A DNA stretch of 64,000 bases from Chitinilyticum litopenaei DSM 21440 (GTDB taxonomy: Bacteria; Pseudomonadota; Gammaproteobacteria; Burkholderiales; Chitinibacteraceae), in NCBI RefSeq assembly GCF_000428145.1, contig NZ_ATZJ01000016.1, positions 1 to 64,000 of the forward strand. The letters run 5' to 3'. A model generated the notes under the pieces. It searched no databases and was not told the origin of the DNA. It saw only the letters and a list, made by a program, of their open reading frames with translations. How positions within the stretch are numbered: position 1 is the stretch's first letter; every line of letters begins with the position of its first letter. Of this stretch, positions 52,667-61,407 are shown in pieces. Made by a program: the position numbers and the translations under genes.

Positions 52667-53674
52667 ATGATGCGCATCACCGACAGTACCGTAGCCGTGG
52701 CGGCCCAGCGCCAGTACAGCCAGCATCGCGAGGAATCGCTGACCATCCGCATCGACCGCCCGGTGGCCAGCACGCCACCGGCAGCCGTGCCGCGGCCGGA
52801 GGTCGAGCTGTCCAGTCAGGGACTGGAGGCCAGCCAGGGGCTGGACGAGGACGGGGAAAGCAGCCTTGACCCCAAGCTCAGCCTCATCAAATCGCTGCTG
52901 GAGGCCATGCTGGGCATACGCATCAAGCTGGGCGAGGTGCCGCGCAACAGCCCGACGGATGCCGGCGCGGCGCTGCAGGCGCCGCCAGACGCAGCGGACC
53001 AGGGCGGCGTGGCGGTGAATTACCGCCGCGTTTTCGAGGAGTCCGAAACCACGCAATTCGCCGCCGCCGGCATCGTACGCACCGCCGACGGCCGCGAGAT
53101 CAGCTTCAGCAGCGAGCTGACACTGGCGCGCAGCTATCGCGAAGAAATCACCTTCGGCATGGCCAGCGGCAGCCTGGCGCGCCCGAAAAAAGACCCGCTG
53201 GTACTCAACTTTGCCGCGCCGGCGGCCACGCTGTCGGCACAGCGCATGGCCTTTGACATCGACAGCGATGGCCAGGCCGACCAGATCGCCACGCTCAATG
53301 CCGGCAGCGGCTTTCTGGCGCTGGATCACAACGAGGATGGCGTGATCAACAATGGCCGTGAACTGTTCGGTGCGCAGAGCGGTGACGGCTTTGCCGATCT
53401 GGCGCACTACGATGACGATGGCAATGGCTGGATCGATGCCGGCGATGGCGTGTTCGCCAGACTGAAACTGTGGCTGAAAGACGACAGTGGCCAGGATCAG
53501 CTGCTGACGCTGGCAAGCATGGGCGTGGGGGCGATCTACCTCGGGCGCGCACAGGGCGATTTCAGCCTCATGGACCACCAGAATGCCGAACTGGGCCAGA
53601 TCCGTGCCAGCGGCATCTTTCTTGGCGAAGACGGCTCGGTAGGCACCGTGCAGCAGATCGATCTCACCGTCTGA
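52667..53674 (+). CDS. Conserved protein with calcium-binding (EF-hand-like) loops
   Basis: The 335-residue protein lacks a signal peptide. After a variable N-terminal half it has acidic calcium-loop segments FDIDSDGQADQI (about residues 200-211), LDHNEDGVINNGRELFG (about 222-238) and YDDDGNGWIDAGD (about 249-261). Related proteins of unknown function, with the pattern DGVINNGxELFG and DGNGWID, occur in Pseudomonas, Vibrio and Chromobacterium relatives. GGGAGA precedes the ATG at 52667. Calcium dependence is an inference; the role is unknown. Confidence 0.7.
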   Translation: MMRITDSTVAVAAQRQYSQHREESLTIRIDRPVASTPPAAVPRPEVELSSQGLEASQGLDEDGESSLDPKLSLIKSLLEAMLGIRIKLGEVPRNSPTDAGAALQAPPDAADQGGVAVNYRRVFEESETTQFAAAGIVRTADGREISFSSELTLARSYREEITFGMASGSLARPKKDPLVLNFAAPAATLSAQRMAFDIDSDGQADQIATLNAGSGFLALDHNEDGVINNGRELFGAQSGDGFADLAHYDDDGNGWIDAGDGVFARLKLWLKDDSGQDQLLTLASMGVGAIYLGRAQGDFSLMDHQNAELGQIRASGIFLGEDGSVGTVQQIDLTV

Positions 53675-53964
53675 AGGGTGCGCCAGCGACCATTACAGTC
53701 ACAGCTTTGCCGCCATTTTTCACACACAGTTAGTCACTACTGCGACTGTGCCAGCGCTTTTCCCGGCGAACTGTACCGGTCATCTTACGGGAAATCCCCT
53801 ATTCACGGCTGCGCAGGCCTGCCCCGATGATGCCGTTCAGCGCATTGGCGCTGCCGTGTTTTGCCCCTGAGCAAGCCGGTTCGCCAGCCACCGCAGCCCG
53901 GGTTCAGTTCAGATCAACCCGGCCAGCTCGACTACTTTCGCCCCTGTTTCCGCAAGGATTGATC

Positions 53965-55173
53965 ATGAGCATCTCCCGCCTCAGCCTGATGGCCGTTGCC
54001 ACCGCCGTCGCCCTCTCCGCCTGCAGCAAGCAGGACGCCAACCAGCCCGCGGCATCCGCGCCGGCCACCGATGCCGCCGCCGGCGGCGACGTGATCAAGA
54101 TCGGCGTTGCCGGGCCGCTCACCGGCCCGCTGGCCCATATCGGCAAGGACACCGAATTCGGCGTGCGCATGGCGGCCGAGGATGTGAACGCCGCGGGCGG
54201 TATCGAACTGGGCGGCAAGAAATACCTGATCGAGATCGTGGCCGAAGACGACCAGGCCGATCCGAAAACCGCGACCGCCGTTGCACAGCGCCTCGTTGAC
54301 GCCAAGGTGGCCGGCGTTGTCGGCCACGTCACCTCGGGTGCGACCATTCCTGCGTCGAAGATCTACAGCGAAGCCGGCATTCCGCAGCTGACCCCGTCGT
54401 CGACCGCCACCGCCTACACCGCGCAAGGCCTGAAAACCACCTTCCGCATGATTGCGAACGACAGCCAGCAGGGCAAGGTGCTGGGCGCCTATGCCACCGA
54501 AAAGCTGAAAGTGAAGAAGGTGGCCATCATTGATGACCGCACCGCTTACGGCCAGGGCCTGGCAGACGAGTTCGAGAAGGCCGCCAAGGCCGGTGGCGCC
54601 GAAGTCGTGAAGCGCGAATTCACCAGCCCGCAGGAAAACGACTTCTCGTCCATCCTGACCAATGTGAAGTCGGCCCAGCCCGAGCTGATCTTCTTCGGCG
54701 GCATGGACGCGCAAGGCGCGCCGCTCAAGAAACAGATGACCAAGCTGGGCGTGAAGGCGCAGCTGCTCGGTGCTGACGGCATGTCGACCGGCGAATTCGT
54801 CAAGCTCGCCGGTGCGGATGCCGAAGGCACCATCACCACCCAGCCGGGCCAGCCCAAGGACAGCCTGGCCGGCGGCAGCGCCAAGGATTTCTTCGCCAAG
54901 TTCAAGACCAAGTTCAATGTCGATGTGCAGCTTTACGCGCCGAACTCCTATGACGCCCTGATGGTGCTGGTGGAAGCGATGAAGCGCGCGGGCTCGGCCG
55001 ATCCGGCCAAGTACCTGCCGGAAATGGCCAAGACCGATTACAGCGGCCTGACCGGCAAGATCACCTTCGACGACAAGGGCGACCTGAAAGATGGCGCCAT
55101 CACCGTCTACCAGGTGAAAAACGGCAAGCAGGAAGTGCTGGAAGTGGTTGGCGGCGCGCCCGCAGCACAGTAA
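53965..55173 (+). CDS. Branched-chain amino-acid ABC transporter substrate-binding lipoprotein
   Basis: The 402-residue periplasmic-binding protein (LivK/LivJ type, receptor-ligand fold) has a lipobox ALSAC (Cys about 18) rather than a cleaved signal, then IKIGVAGPLTGPLAHIGKD (about residues 42-60) and TSGATIPASKIYSEAGIPQLTPSSTA (about 118-143), both classic LivK blocks. It binds Leu/Ile/Val or related amino acids and feeds a LivHMGF ABC permease not present here. It is followed by a strong terminator, so it is monocistronic. The ATG at 53965 is chosen for the lipoprotein signal. Confidence 0.92.
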   Translation: MSISRLSLMAVATAVALSACSKQDANQPAASAPATDAAAGGDVIKIGVAGPLTGPLAHIGKDTEFGVRMAAEDVNAAGGIELGGKKYLIEIVAEDDQADPKTATAVAQRLVDAKVAGVVGHVTSGATIPASKIYSEAGIPQLTPSSTATAYTAQGLKTTFRMIANDSQQGKVLGAYATEKLKVKKVAIIDDRTAYGQGLADEFEKAAKAGGAEVVKREFTSPQENDFSSILTNVKSAQPELIFFGGMDAQGAPLKKQMTKLGVKAQLLGADGMSTGEFVKLAGADAEGTITTQPGQPKDSLAGGSAKDFFAKFKTKFNVDVQLYAPNSYDALMVLVEAMKRAGSADPAKYLPEMAKTDYSGLTGKITFDDKGDLKDGAITVYQVKNGKQEVLEVVGGAPAAQ

Positions 55174-55197
55174 TCGTTGCATTGCAGCAACAGCACA

Positions 55198-55221
55198 ACA
55201 GGGTGGCCGCGGCCACCCTGT
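55198..55221 (+). terminator. Rho-independent terminator of the substrate-binding gene
   Basis: The stem ACAGGGTGGCC / GGCCACCCTGT with a 2-base loop is followed by TTTGT. Confidence 0.88.
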
Positions 55222-55343
55222 TTTGTCTTGATCCTTGCGTCGCCGGCTCCCGGAGCAGCCAGGAAGCTGTTCACGATTTTTTCACGCGCGAAAAGATCGT
55301 GAATAGGTTCTAAGTTGATAACTCTGACTGCGGAGACGCCGCA

Positions 55344-58300
55344 ATGCCCTCGCACCCGTCGCTGGCCAGCCTGGAAGGCCTGCTCGACCTCTCCGACGAC
55401 GTCCTGCTCGCCGAACTCGACCGCCACTCCGGCGCCGCGCTGGATGGCGCGCTGCACAAGTCCGCAGCCCTGGCAGTCGGGCTGGCGGGTGAACTGGCGC
55501 AAGCCCGCCAGCGCCAGGGCGGGGTGGACACCCTGCTCGCCGAATTCCCCATCCAGGAACCCAGTGGCCGGGCCTTGCTGGAGCTGAGCGAGGCCATGCT
55601 GCGCATTCCCGATCAGGCCACGGTCGACGCGCTGATCCGCGAAAAACTGCAGCAGGCGCACTGGCACGGCCAGTCGGGCGCGCAGGCCCCCTGGCTGGTG
55701 CGACTGGCCGGCTGGGCCTTGCAGCATGCCAGCAGCTGGTCAATGAGCGGCGTTGGCGAGCAGATCGTCCGCCCGGCACTGAAACTGGCCATCGAGCAGC
55801 TGGGCCGGCAGTTCGTGATTGCCCGCGATATCGAGACCGCCCTGGCGCGCCGCCAGGAGGCGTTTCTGTATTCCTTTGACATGCTGGGCGAGGCCGCGCT
55901 GGGCCACGACGATGCCGAACGCTATTTCGCGGCCTATCTGCACGCCATCCGCGCCGTCGGCCACGCGGCGGACGGCATGGGGCCGCGCCTGGGGCCGGGC
56001 GTATCGATCAAGCTGTCCGCCCTGCATCCACGCTTTCAGCCCTTGCAGCGCGAAACGCTGTTTGCCGAACTGCTGCCGCGGCTCGCAACACTGGCGCAAG
56101 CGGCGCGCGAGGCCGACATCGGCCTGACCATCGACGCCGAAGAAAGCGAGCGCCTGATCATCACGCTGGAACTCTTCGAGCGCCTGGCGCTCTCGCCCGC
56201 GCTGGCCGGCTGGGACGGACTGGGCCTGGCCGTGCAGGCCTACCAGAAACGCGCAGCCGGCGTGATCGACTGGCTGGCGCATCTGGCGCACCGGCGCGGC
56301 AGCAGCCTGATGGTGCGGCTGGTCAAGGGCGCTTACTGGGATACGGAAATCAAGCGCGCCCAGCAACTGGCGTTGCCAGCCTATCCGGTCTTTACCCGCA
56401 AGCAGTTCACCGACCGCGCCTACCTGCATTGTGCGGCGCGACTTTTCGAGGCTGGCAACTGGCTGTATCCGCAATTCGCCACGCACAATCCGCACACGCT
56501 GGCCGCCGTGCTGCAGCTGGCTGACCCTGAGGCCGAGTACGAATTCCAGTGCCTGTATGGCATGGGCGAAAGCCTCTACCGTCTGCTGCCCAGACACGGC
56601 ATCAGCGCCAGTTGCCGGGTCTATGCGCCGGTCGGCGAACAGACGACCCTGCTGCCCTATCTGGTGCGCCGCCTGCTGGAAAATGGCGCAAACACCTCTT
56701 TCCTGCATCGCCTGCATCTGGCCGAGGCGGCAGAAGATAGTAGCCAGGCGCTGCCGGCGCCCGATGCCATCCATGCGCCGCGCACCAGCCAGCCGGGGCT
56801 GGACCTGAACCGCCCGCTGGCGCTGGCTGCGCTGCTGGACGCCAGCCTGACAGCCGCCGGCCACCACGCCAGCGCCGCTCCCATCCTCGCCAATGGCATA
56901 CCCGAAGGGGATAGGCTGCTAACCGCCGTCAACCCTGCCTTGCCAAGCGATACATTGGGCAGTATTACTCCGGCCAGCCTCCGGGACATCGAGCAGGCAC
57001 TCGCTGCGGCCAGCCAGCCCGCCACGCCGCCCTGCAGTGAACAGACCGCGGCCTGGCTGGAGGCCTGCGCCGAGCAGCTGGCGCAGGCACAAGCGGAACT
57101 TGTGCAACTGCTCTTGCGCGAGGCTGGCAAGGCACTGCCCAACGCCTTGTCCGAAGTGCGCGAAGCCTGTGATTTCTGCCGTTACTACGCCAGTGAAGCG
57201 CGGCGCAACTGGCCAGAGGGGCCACTGGCGCCGCTGGGCGTACTGGTGGTGATCAGCCCCTGGAATTTCCCGCTGGCCATCCTCACCGGCCAGATCGCCG
57301 CGGCGCTGGCCACCGGCAATCGCGTACTGGCCAAGCCCGCCCCGCAAACCGGGCTGATTGCCACTCGGCTGGTCCATCTGCTGCACCAGGCCGGCGTGCC
57401 GCGTACCCATCTGCAACTACTGCCCGGGGATGGCGACACCGGCACGCGGCTGTGCGCCGACGCACGCATCGCCGGCGTGCTCTTCACCGGCTCGCTGCCG
57501 ACCGCGCAGGCCATTCGCCGCAGCCTCGCCGCGCGGGATGAGCCGCGCGTGCTGATTGCGGAAACCGGCGGCGTGAATGCGCTGATCGTCGACAGCAGCG
57601 CCCAGCTCGACCAGGTCGTGCAGCAGGCCATCGAATCGGCTTTCGACAGCGCCGGCCAGCGTTGCTCGGCCTTGCGCGTGCTGCTGGTGCAAAGTGACAT
57701 CGCCGAGGCCTTGTGGCAAAAGCTCGCCTGCGCCATGCAGACGCTGCGCCTGGGCGACCCCTGCGACCCCGCTACCGACATCGGCCCGGTCATTGACGAG
57801 GCGGCCAGGCAGCGCCTGCGGGATGCCTGCACCACGCTGCTCGCTCGCAGCCTGCGGCATGTGCAGCTGCCCCTGCCCGAACTCTGCCTGGCCGGCCATT
57901 TCGTCGCGCCGGCACTGATCGAACTGCCGCCCGAGCAGCTGCCACGAGAAGAAATCTTCGGTCCGCTGCTGTGCTTTGCCGCCTACCCGCGCGAACGCCT
58001 GCCCGACATCCTCGCGCAGCTGGAGCAGGCCGGCTATGGGCTGACGCTGGGCATCGCCAGCCGCCTTGGCGGGCAGATTGACGCGATCATCGCCCGCAGC
58101 CGTATCGGCAATTACTACGTCAATCGCAACCAGATCGGCGCGCTGGTCGACGAGCAACCATTTGGCGGCTGCGGGAAATCCGGTACCGGCCCGAAGGCTG
58201 GCGGACCCTGGCTGCTGTGGCGACTGGTGCAGGACGGCTGCCCGCCAGCCGGCGTGGCCAGCAAGCCGCTGCCGGTAAACCTGCAAAGCCTGATCGATAG

Positions 58301-58802
58301 TGAATTGCCGCCAGCGGACGCGCTGCGCCTCACCCTCCTGCTGGACAGCTATCCGGCGCTGGACCGCGACGAGGCACTGGCCGATCGCCCCGGCAGCACC
58401 GGCGAGCGCAACCGTTACGGGCACCGGGCGCTGGGCGTGCTCCTGTGCACGGCCGGGGACAGCCGCGAAGCCCTGCATCAGGTGGGGGTGGCGCTATTGA
58501 GCGGTAATCTGCCGCAGCTCAGCGACACGGAAGAACACCGGCGCTGGCAGCTGGCGCTGCCGCTGCTGCAGATTGCCGATACGCCCGGAGCCGGCGTGCC
58601 GGCCGGTGTGCTGGCCACCCCGGCCGACCGGCCAGCCCTTGAGCGCCAGTACGCCGCGACCAGCGACGCCCTGCTGCCGGTCATCAGCAGCGACGGCACG
58701 GGGCTTTACCCCTGGTATCGCTTGCGCTACGAGTATTGCATCAGCATCAATACCGCCGCGCTGGGCGGCAATGCCGAGCTGCTGGCGCAGGCGCCGCTGT
58801 AG
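55344..58802 (+). CDS. putA: Bifunctional proline dehydrogenase/P5C dehydrogenase PutA
   Basis: The 1152-residue enzyme oxidises proline to glutamate. The N-terminal half is an FAD-dependent PRODH barrel (about residues 60-460; LGPGVSIKLSALHPRF, VRLVKGAYWDTEIKRAQ, YPQFATHN), and the C-terminal half is a P5C dehydrogenase with ETGGVNALIVDSSAQ (about 730) and catalytic Cys in SAGQRCSALR (about 770). The N-terminus lacks the ribbon-helix-helix DNA-binding domain of trifunctional PutA, so it should not repress its own gene. RBS GGAG lies 8 bases before the ATG. Confidence 0.93.
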   Translation: MPSHPSLASLEGLLDLSDDVLLAELDRHSGAALDGALHKSAALAVGLAGELAQARQRQGGVDTLLAEFPIQEPSGRALLELSEAMLRIPDQATVDALIREKLQQAHWHGQSGAQAPWLVRLAGWALQHASSWSMSGVGEQIVRPALKLAIEQLGRQFVIARDIETALARRQEAFLYSFDMLGEAALGHDDAERYFAAYLHAIRAVGHAADGMGPRLGPGVSIKLSALHPRFQPLQRETLFAELLPRLATLAQAAREADIGLTIDAEESERLIITLELFERLALSPALAGWDGLGLAVQAYQKRAAGVIDWLAHLAHRRGSSLMVRLVKGAYWDTEIKRAQQLALPAYPVFTRKQFTDRAYLHCAARLFEAGNWLYPQFATHNPHTLAAVLQLADPEAEYEFQCLYGMGESLYRLLPRHGISASCRVYAPVGEQTTLLPYLVRRLLENGANTSFLHRLHLAEAAEDSSQALPAPDAIHAPRTSQPGLDLNRPLALAALLDASLTAAGHHASAAPILANGIPEGDRLLTAVNPALPSDTLGSITPASLRDIEQALAAASQPATPPCSEQTAAWLEACAEQLAQAQAELVQLLLREAGKALPNALSEVREACDFCRYYASEARRNWPEGPLAPLGVLVVISPWNFPLAILTGQIAAALATGNRVLAKPAPQTGLIATRLVHLLHQAGVPRTHLQLLPGDGDTGTRLCADARIAGVLFTGSLPTAQAIRRSLAARDEPRVLIAETGGVNALIVDSSAQLDQVVQQAIESAFDSAGQRCSALRVLLVQSDIAEALWQKLACAMQTLRLGDPCDPATDIGPVIDEAARQRLRDACTTLLARSLRHVQLPLPELCLAGHFVAPALIELPPEQLPREEIFGPLLCFAAYPRERLPDILAQLEQAGYGLTLGIASRLGGQIDAIIARSRIGNYYVNRNQIGALVDEQPFGGCGKSGTGPKAGGPWLLWRLVQDGCPPAGVASKPLPVNLQSLIDSELPPADALRLTLLLDSYPALDRDEALADRPGSTGERNRYGHRALGVLLCTAGDSREALHQVGVALLSGNLPQLSDTEEHRRWQLALPLLQIADTPGAGVPAGVLATPADRPALERQYAATSDALLPVISSDGTGLYPWYRLRYEYCISINTAALGGNAELLAQAPL

Positions 58803-58828
58803 CTAACCGCAACATGCGATACTACCAA

Positions 58829-58877
58829 GGGTACCAACCTGCAGCCCTTTCTCTTAAATGGCTGCAGAGCAATACCC
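58829..58877. repeat. REP-like palindrome copy k
   Basis: GGGTACCAACCTGCAGCCC on the left and AATGGCTGCAGAGCAATACCC (AATGGCTGCAGA then GCAATACCC) on the right. It lies between the convergent putA and msrB genes. Confidence 0.7.
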
Positions 58878-58906
58878 AACCAACCATGCGGCCTTGCGGC
58901 AGAGAC

Positions 58907-59302
58907 TCAGGCTTCCGGCGTAAAAGTCAGCGCGACCGAATTGATGCAGTAGCGCTCGCCGGTCGGTTCCGGCCCATCGGGGAAAACGTGGCCGAGATGG
59001 GCGTCGCAGGCCGCGCAACGCACTTCGACGCGGACCATGCCGTGGCTGTAATCCATGATGCGGCGAATGCGTCCCTCGCCTTCTTCCGCCCAGAAACTCG
59101 GCCAGCCACAGCCGGCATCGAATTTGGTGTCCGAGCTGAACAGCAGGGCCGCACAGCAGACGCAGTGGTAATGCCCGCTGGCCGTTTCGCGATACAGCGC
59201 ACCGGAAAATGGCGGTTCGGTGCCAGCCTCGCGGGTGACGCGGTAGGCTTCCGGGCTCAGTTGGGCGCGCCATTCGGCGGCAGTCTTGCTGATGGTGCTC
59301 AT
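58907..59302 (-). CDS. msrB: Peptide-methionine (R)-S-oxide reductase MsrB
   Basis: The 131-residue enzyme reduces R-methionine sulfoxide in oxidised proteins. It shows the two zinc CxxC pairs (CVCC and CAAC), GCGWPSFW and the catalytic RYCINSVAL motif near the C-terminus. The ATG at 59302 overlaps the stop of the upstream hydrolase gene (ATGA), so the two are translationally coupled; longer starts upstream are not supported. Confidence 0.95.
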   Translation of the reverse strand: MSTISKTAAEWRAQLSPEAYRVTREAGTEPPFSGALYRETASGHYHCVCCAALLFSSDTKFDAGCGWPSFWAEEGEGRIRRIMDYSHGMVRVEVRCAACDAHLGHVFPDGPEPTGERYCINSVALTFTPEA

Positions 59303-60135
59303 CGCTCCTGCTCCTTGTTGTTCCCCCTGGCGACGGGCAGCGCCTGCAGCCAGTCCAGCAGCTGGCGCATGACCTCGGGAAAATGCGTGTTGCACATCAG
59401 TGCATGACCGGCTTCGGGAATCATCACCGGCCGCGTGCCCCAGGCCTGGGCAGTCAGCCAGATGTCGGAAAAGGGCAAAATGCGGTCACTGCCCGCGCCC
59501 ATCACCAGCACCGGACAGTCATGCACGCGCGGCAGCAGCCGCCAGGGTTGCGGCATCCACAATTGCGACAGGGCCTGGATGGATTCCGGCTGCACACGGC
59601 TGGCGAATTCGCCCAGATGCGCCTCGTCGGTGTCCGGCGCAAACAGCAACTCGCGCACGAAGCGCAGGTCCGGCTCCGGCATGGCGCCAGCGGCAAAGCG
59701 TTGCAATTCCATCAGCAAGCCCGGATAGCAGGTGCCCATATAGGTCAGCGAACCGGCGAGGCCATAGGGCGGCACGCTGGCCAGCAGCGCCAGCCCCGGC
59801 ACCGGCATGCGCTCGGCAATCCGCTGCAGCAGATAGCCGCCCAGCGAATGCCCCACCAGAATGGGCACCCGGCCGATGCGCTCCAGCGCCCAGTCGATGT
59901 CCTGCAGGTAGTCGCACAGGGTGAACTGGTGCAACTGCTCGCGACCGGGGCTGGCGCCGTGGCCCGAGAGGCTGAGTGCAAAGCTTTCCCAGCCAGCTGC
60001 GGCGAGCGCGGCCTGCGTGGCTTCCCAGCACCAGGCTGCGGCAAACGCGCCATGCACGAGCAGCACCGGCGGACGCACTGCCCCCGCCGTTCCGGCCGCT
60101 GCGGGCACATGCACAAGTTCCAGCGCGTCGCTCAT
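59299..60135 (-). CDS. Alpha/beta-fold hydrolase
   Basis: The 278-residue protein has the oxyanion block LLVHGAFAAAW (about residues 26-36), nucleophile serine in VGHSLGGYL (about 94-102), acidic residue near SDRILP and histidine in EAGHALMC (about 242-249). No signal peptide is seen. The substrate is unknown. Its stop overlaps the start of msrB, a coupling that may simply reflect operon packing. Confidence 0.82.
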   Translation of the reverse strand: MSDALELVHVPAAAGTAGAVRPPVLLVHGAFAAAWCWEATQAALAAAGWESFALSLSGHGASPGREQLHQFTLCDYLQDIDWALERIGRVPILVGHSLGGYLLQRIAERMPVPGLALLASVPPYGLAGSLTYMGTCYPGLLMELQRFAAGAMPEPDLRFVRELLFAPDTDEAHLGEFASRVQPESIQALSQLWMPQPWRLLPRVHDCPVLVMGAGSDRILPFSDIWLTAQAWGTRPVMIPEAGHALMCNTHFPEVMRQLLDWLQALPVARGNNKEQER

Positions 60136-60206
60136 TCCCGGCTCACTTTTTCATTAGAGACTGCTACTATCGGATATGACTGAAGGTTGACGCAAGGATC
60201 ACGGCC

Positions 60207-60536
60207 ATGCCCTATGTACGCCGCAACAGCGACGGCGAAATCACCGCCCTCTTTCGCGACCCCGAGCCGGGCGCCGAGGAATTCCTGCCGCTGCACAGCC
60301 CGGAGATCGCCGGTTTCGCCGGCAGCCAGCCGGATACCGAGCTGTTTCAGGGCCTGGACATCGAGCTGATCCGCGTGCTGGAAGACCTGATCGACGTAAT
60401 GATCCACAAGAACCTGCTGCGCCTGACCGACCTGCCATTGCCCGCCCAGCAGAAGCTGCTGTCGCGCAAACGCCTGCGCGAATCGCTGTCCAACCAGATC
60501 AATTTCAGCATCGGCCCGGATGACGGCCTGATCTGA
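60207..60536 (+). CDS. Small conserved acidic protein, unknown function
   Basis: The 109-residue protein begins MPYVRRNSDGEITALFRDP and ends ISIGPDDGLI-like (NFSIGPDDGLI). Its middle has a predicted helix with LDIELIRVLEDLIDVMIHKNLL (landmark EDLIDVMI). Database entries sometimes label similar proteins as tryptophan-synthase-beta-like, but no TrpB domain is visible, so I do not use that name. It is a single small gene between the hydrolase and the broken SMR gene. Confidence 0.6.
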   Translation: MPYVRRNSDGEITALFRDPEPGAEEFLPLHSPEIAGFAGSQPDTELFQGLDIELIRVLEDLIDVMIHKNLLRLTDLPLPAQQKLLSRKRLRESLSNQINFSIGPDDGLI

Positions 60537-60715
60537 GGCGCCGGCAAGCGACGGGGCTGCGCAACAAGCAATCACGCAGCAACAGCGCCTGGCGTGAATA
60601 ATGCCAGCCCCCCCATTTGCCCGCCACCGGCCAACTCGCCGATAATGCCGCGCGCTGCCTCTTGCGGGTTTCCGGCAGCAGCGTCCCACGAGCCCGAAAC
60701 ACACCGGAGCTCGCC

Positions 60716-61303
60716 ATGGCCACAGGCTGGATTGTCCTTTCCCTTGCCGTATTCACCGAAATTGTCTGGGCGCTGTCACTCAAGCTGATCCAGCTGCATC
60801 CCAAACCCTGGCTGATCCTGGGCTCTGTTGAGGTTTGATTAGTTTTTACGCAGCCCAGCCAGCTTGCCGGGGCGCGAAGCCAAGCGCAAGTCAATACGGG
60901 TATTGACGAGCATTGGCGACAAAGCATCCGGCCAGAATGGCGGGGCTGCCCTGCGGGCGATGGGCTCTTTTGCCCCATTACGGCGTTATTTGCCACTGAC
61001 AGTACCCGTACTGTGGCGTGGCAAATGCCTGGTACTGGGGCAAAATAGCCCATCGCGTAAAAATTAATCAAACCTCAACAGAGCCTAGGTTCGGTGCTGC
61101 TGTCGTTTCTGAACATGGGCCTCTTGTCCTGGGCCATGCGCGACATTCCCGCCGGCACCGCCTATGCAATCTGGACCGGACTGGGCGCCATCGGCGTCAC
61201 CCTGGGCGGCATCATCTGGTTTGGCGACCCGCTGGGCGCCAGCCGCATCGCTTGCCTCGCGCTGATCGTATTGGGCGTGGCCGGCCTGAAACTGAGCAGC
61301 TGA
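60716..61303 (+). pseudogene. SMR-family guanidinium exporter (Gdx/SugE-like), split by a MITE
   Basis: Bases 60716-60820 encode the N-terminal part (MATGWIVLSLAVFTEIVWAL, the conserved Glu in helix 1, to LIL) and 61088-61303 the rest (GSVLLSFLNMGLLSWAM through GLKLSS). Together they give a complete Gdx/SugE-type small multidrug resistance protein of about 107 residues. A 263-bp element interrupts the frame, and the first part ends at a TGA (60836) inside the element. Removing the element plus one CTAG copy restores the reading frame exactly. Unless the element excises, no functional transporter should be made. Confidence 0.85.
60822..61084. mobile_element. MITE-like element, 263 bp, inserted in the SMR gene
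   Basis: The perfect terminal inverted repeats GCTCTGTTGAGG / CCTCAACAGAGC extend inward (TTTGATTAGTTTTTACGC). The flanks are CTGG (60818-60821) on the left and CTAG (61085-61088) on the right, a 4-bp duplication with one changed base. The right half (about 60955-61055) is a large hairpin with arms of about 45 bases, nearly identical to that of the copy at 26257-26536. It carries no transposase. Confidence 0.82.
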
Positions 61304-61308
61304 ACTGC

Positions 61309-61366
61309 ATACCCGTCACCTCATAGAACTGCAGCCCTTATATGAAAAGGGCTGCAACTCCATACC
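61309..61366. repeat. REP-like palindrome copy l
   Basis: It begins ATACCCGTCACC, with AACTGCAGCCCTT inside, and ends AAGGGCTGCAACTCCATACCC (split: AAGGGCTGCAACT, CCATACCC). It lies between the convergent SMR and amidotransferase genes. Confidence 0.65.
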
Positions 61367-61407
61367 CAAAGCTCACCTGCACAACGCCGCATCTGCCGTC
61401 AGGGCAC

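Noticed and set aside
56898..56970. REP-like ATACCC sequence in putA
   Set aside because: The inner arms do not pair and the GGCTGCAG core is missing.
60540..60715. Guanidine riboswitch upstream of the SMR gene
   Set aside because: No ykkC, mini-ykkC (paired ACGR loops) or guanidine-III signature is present.
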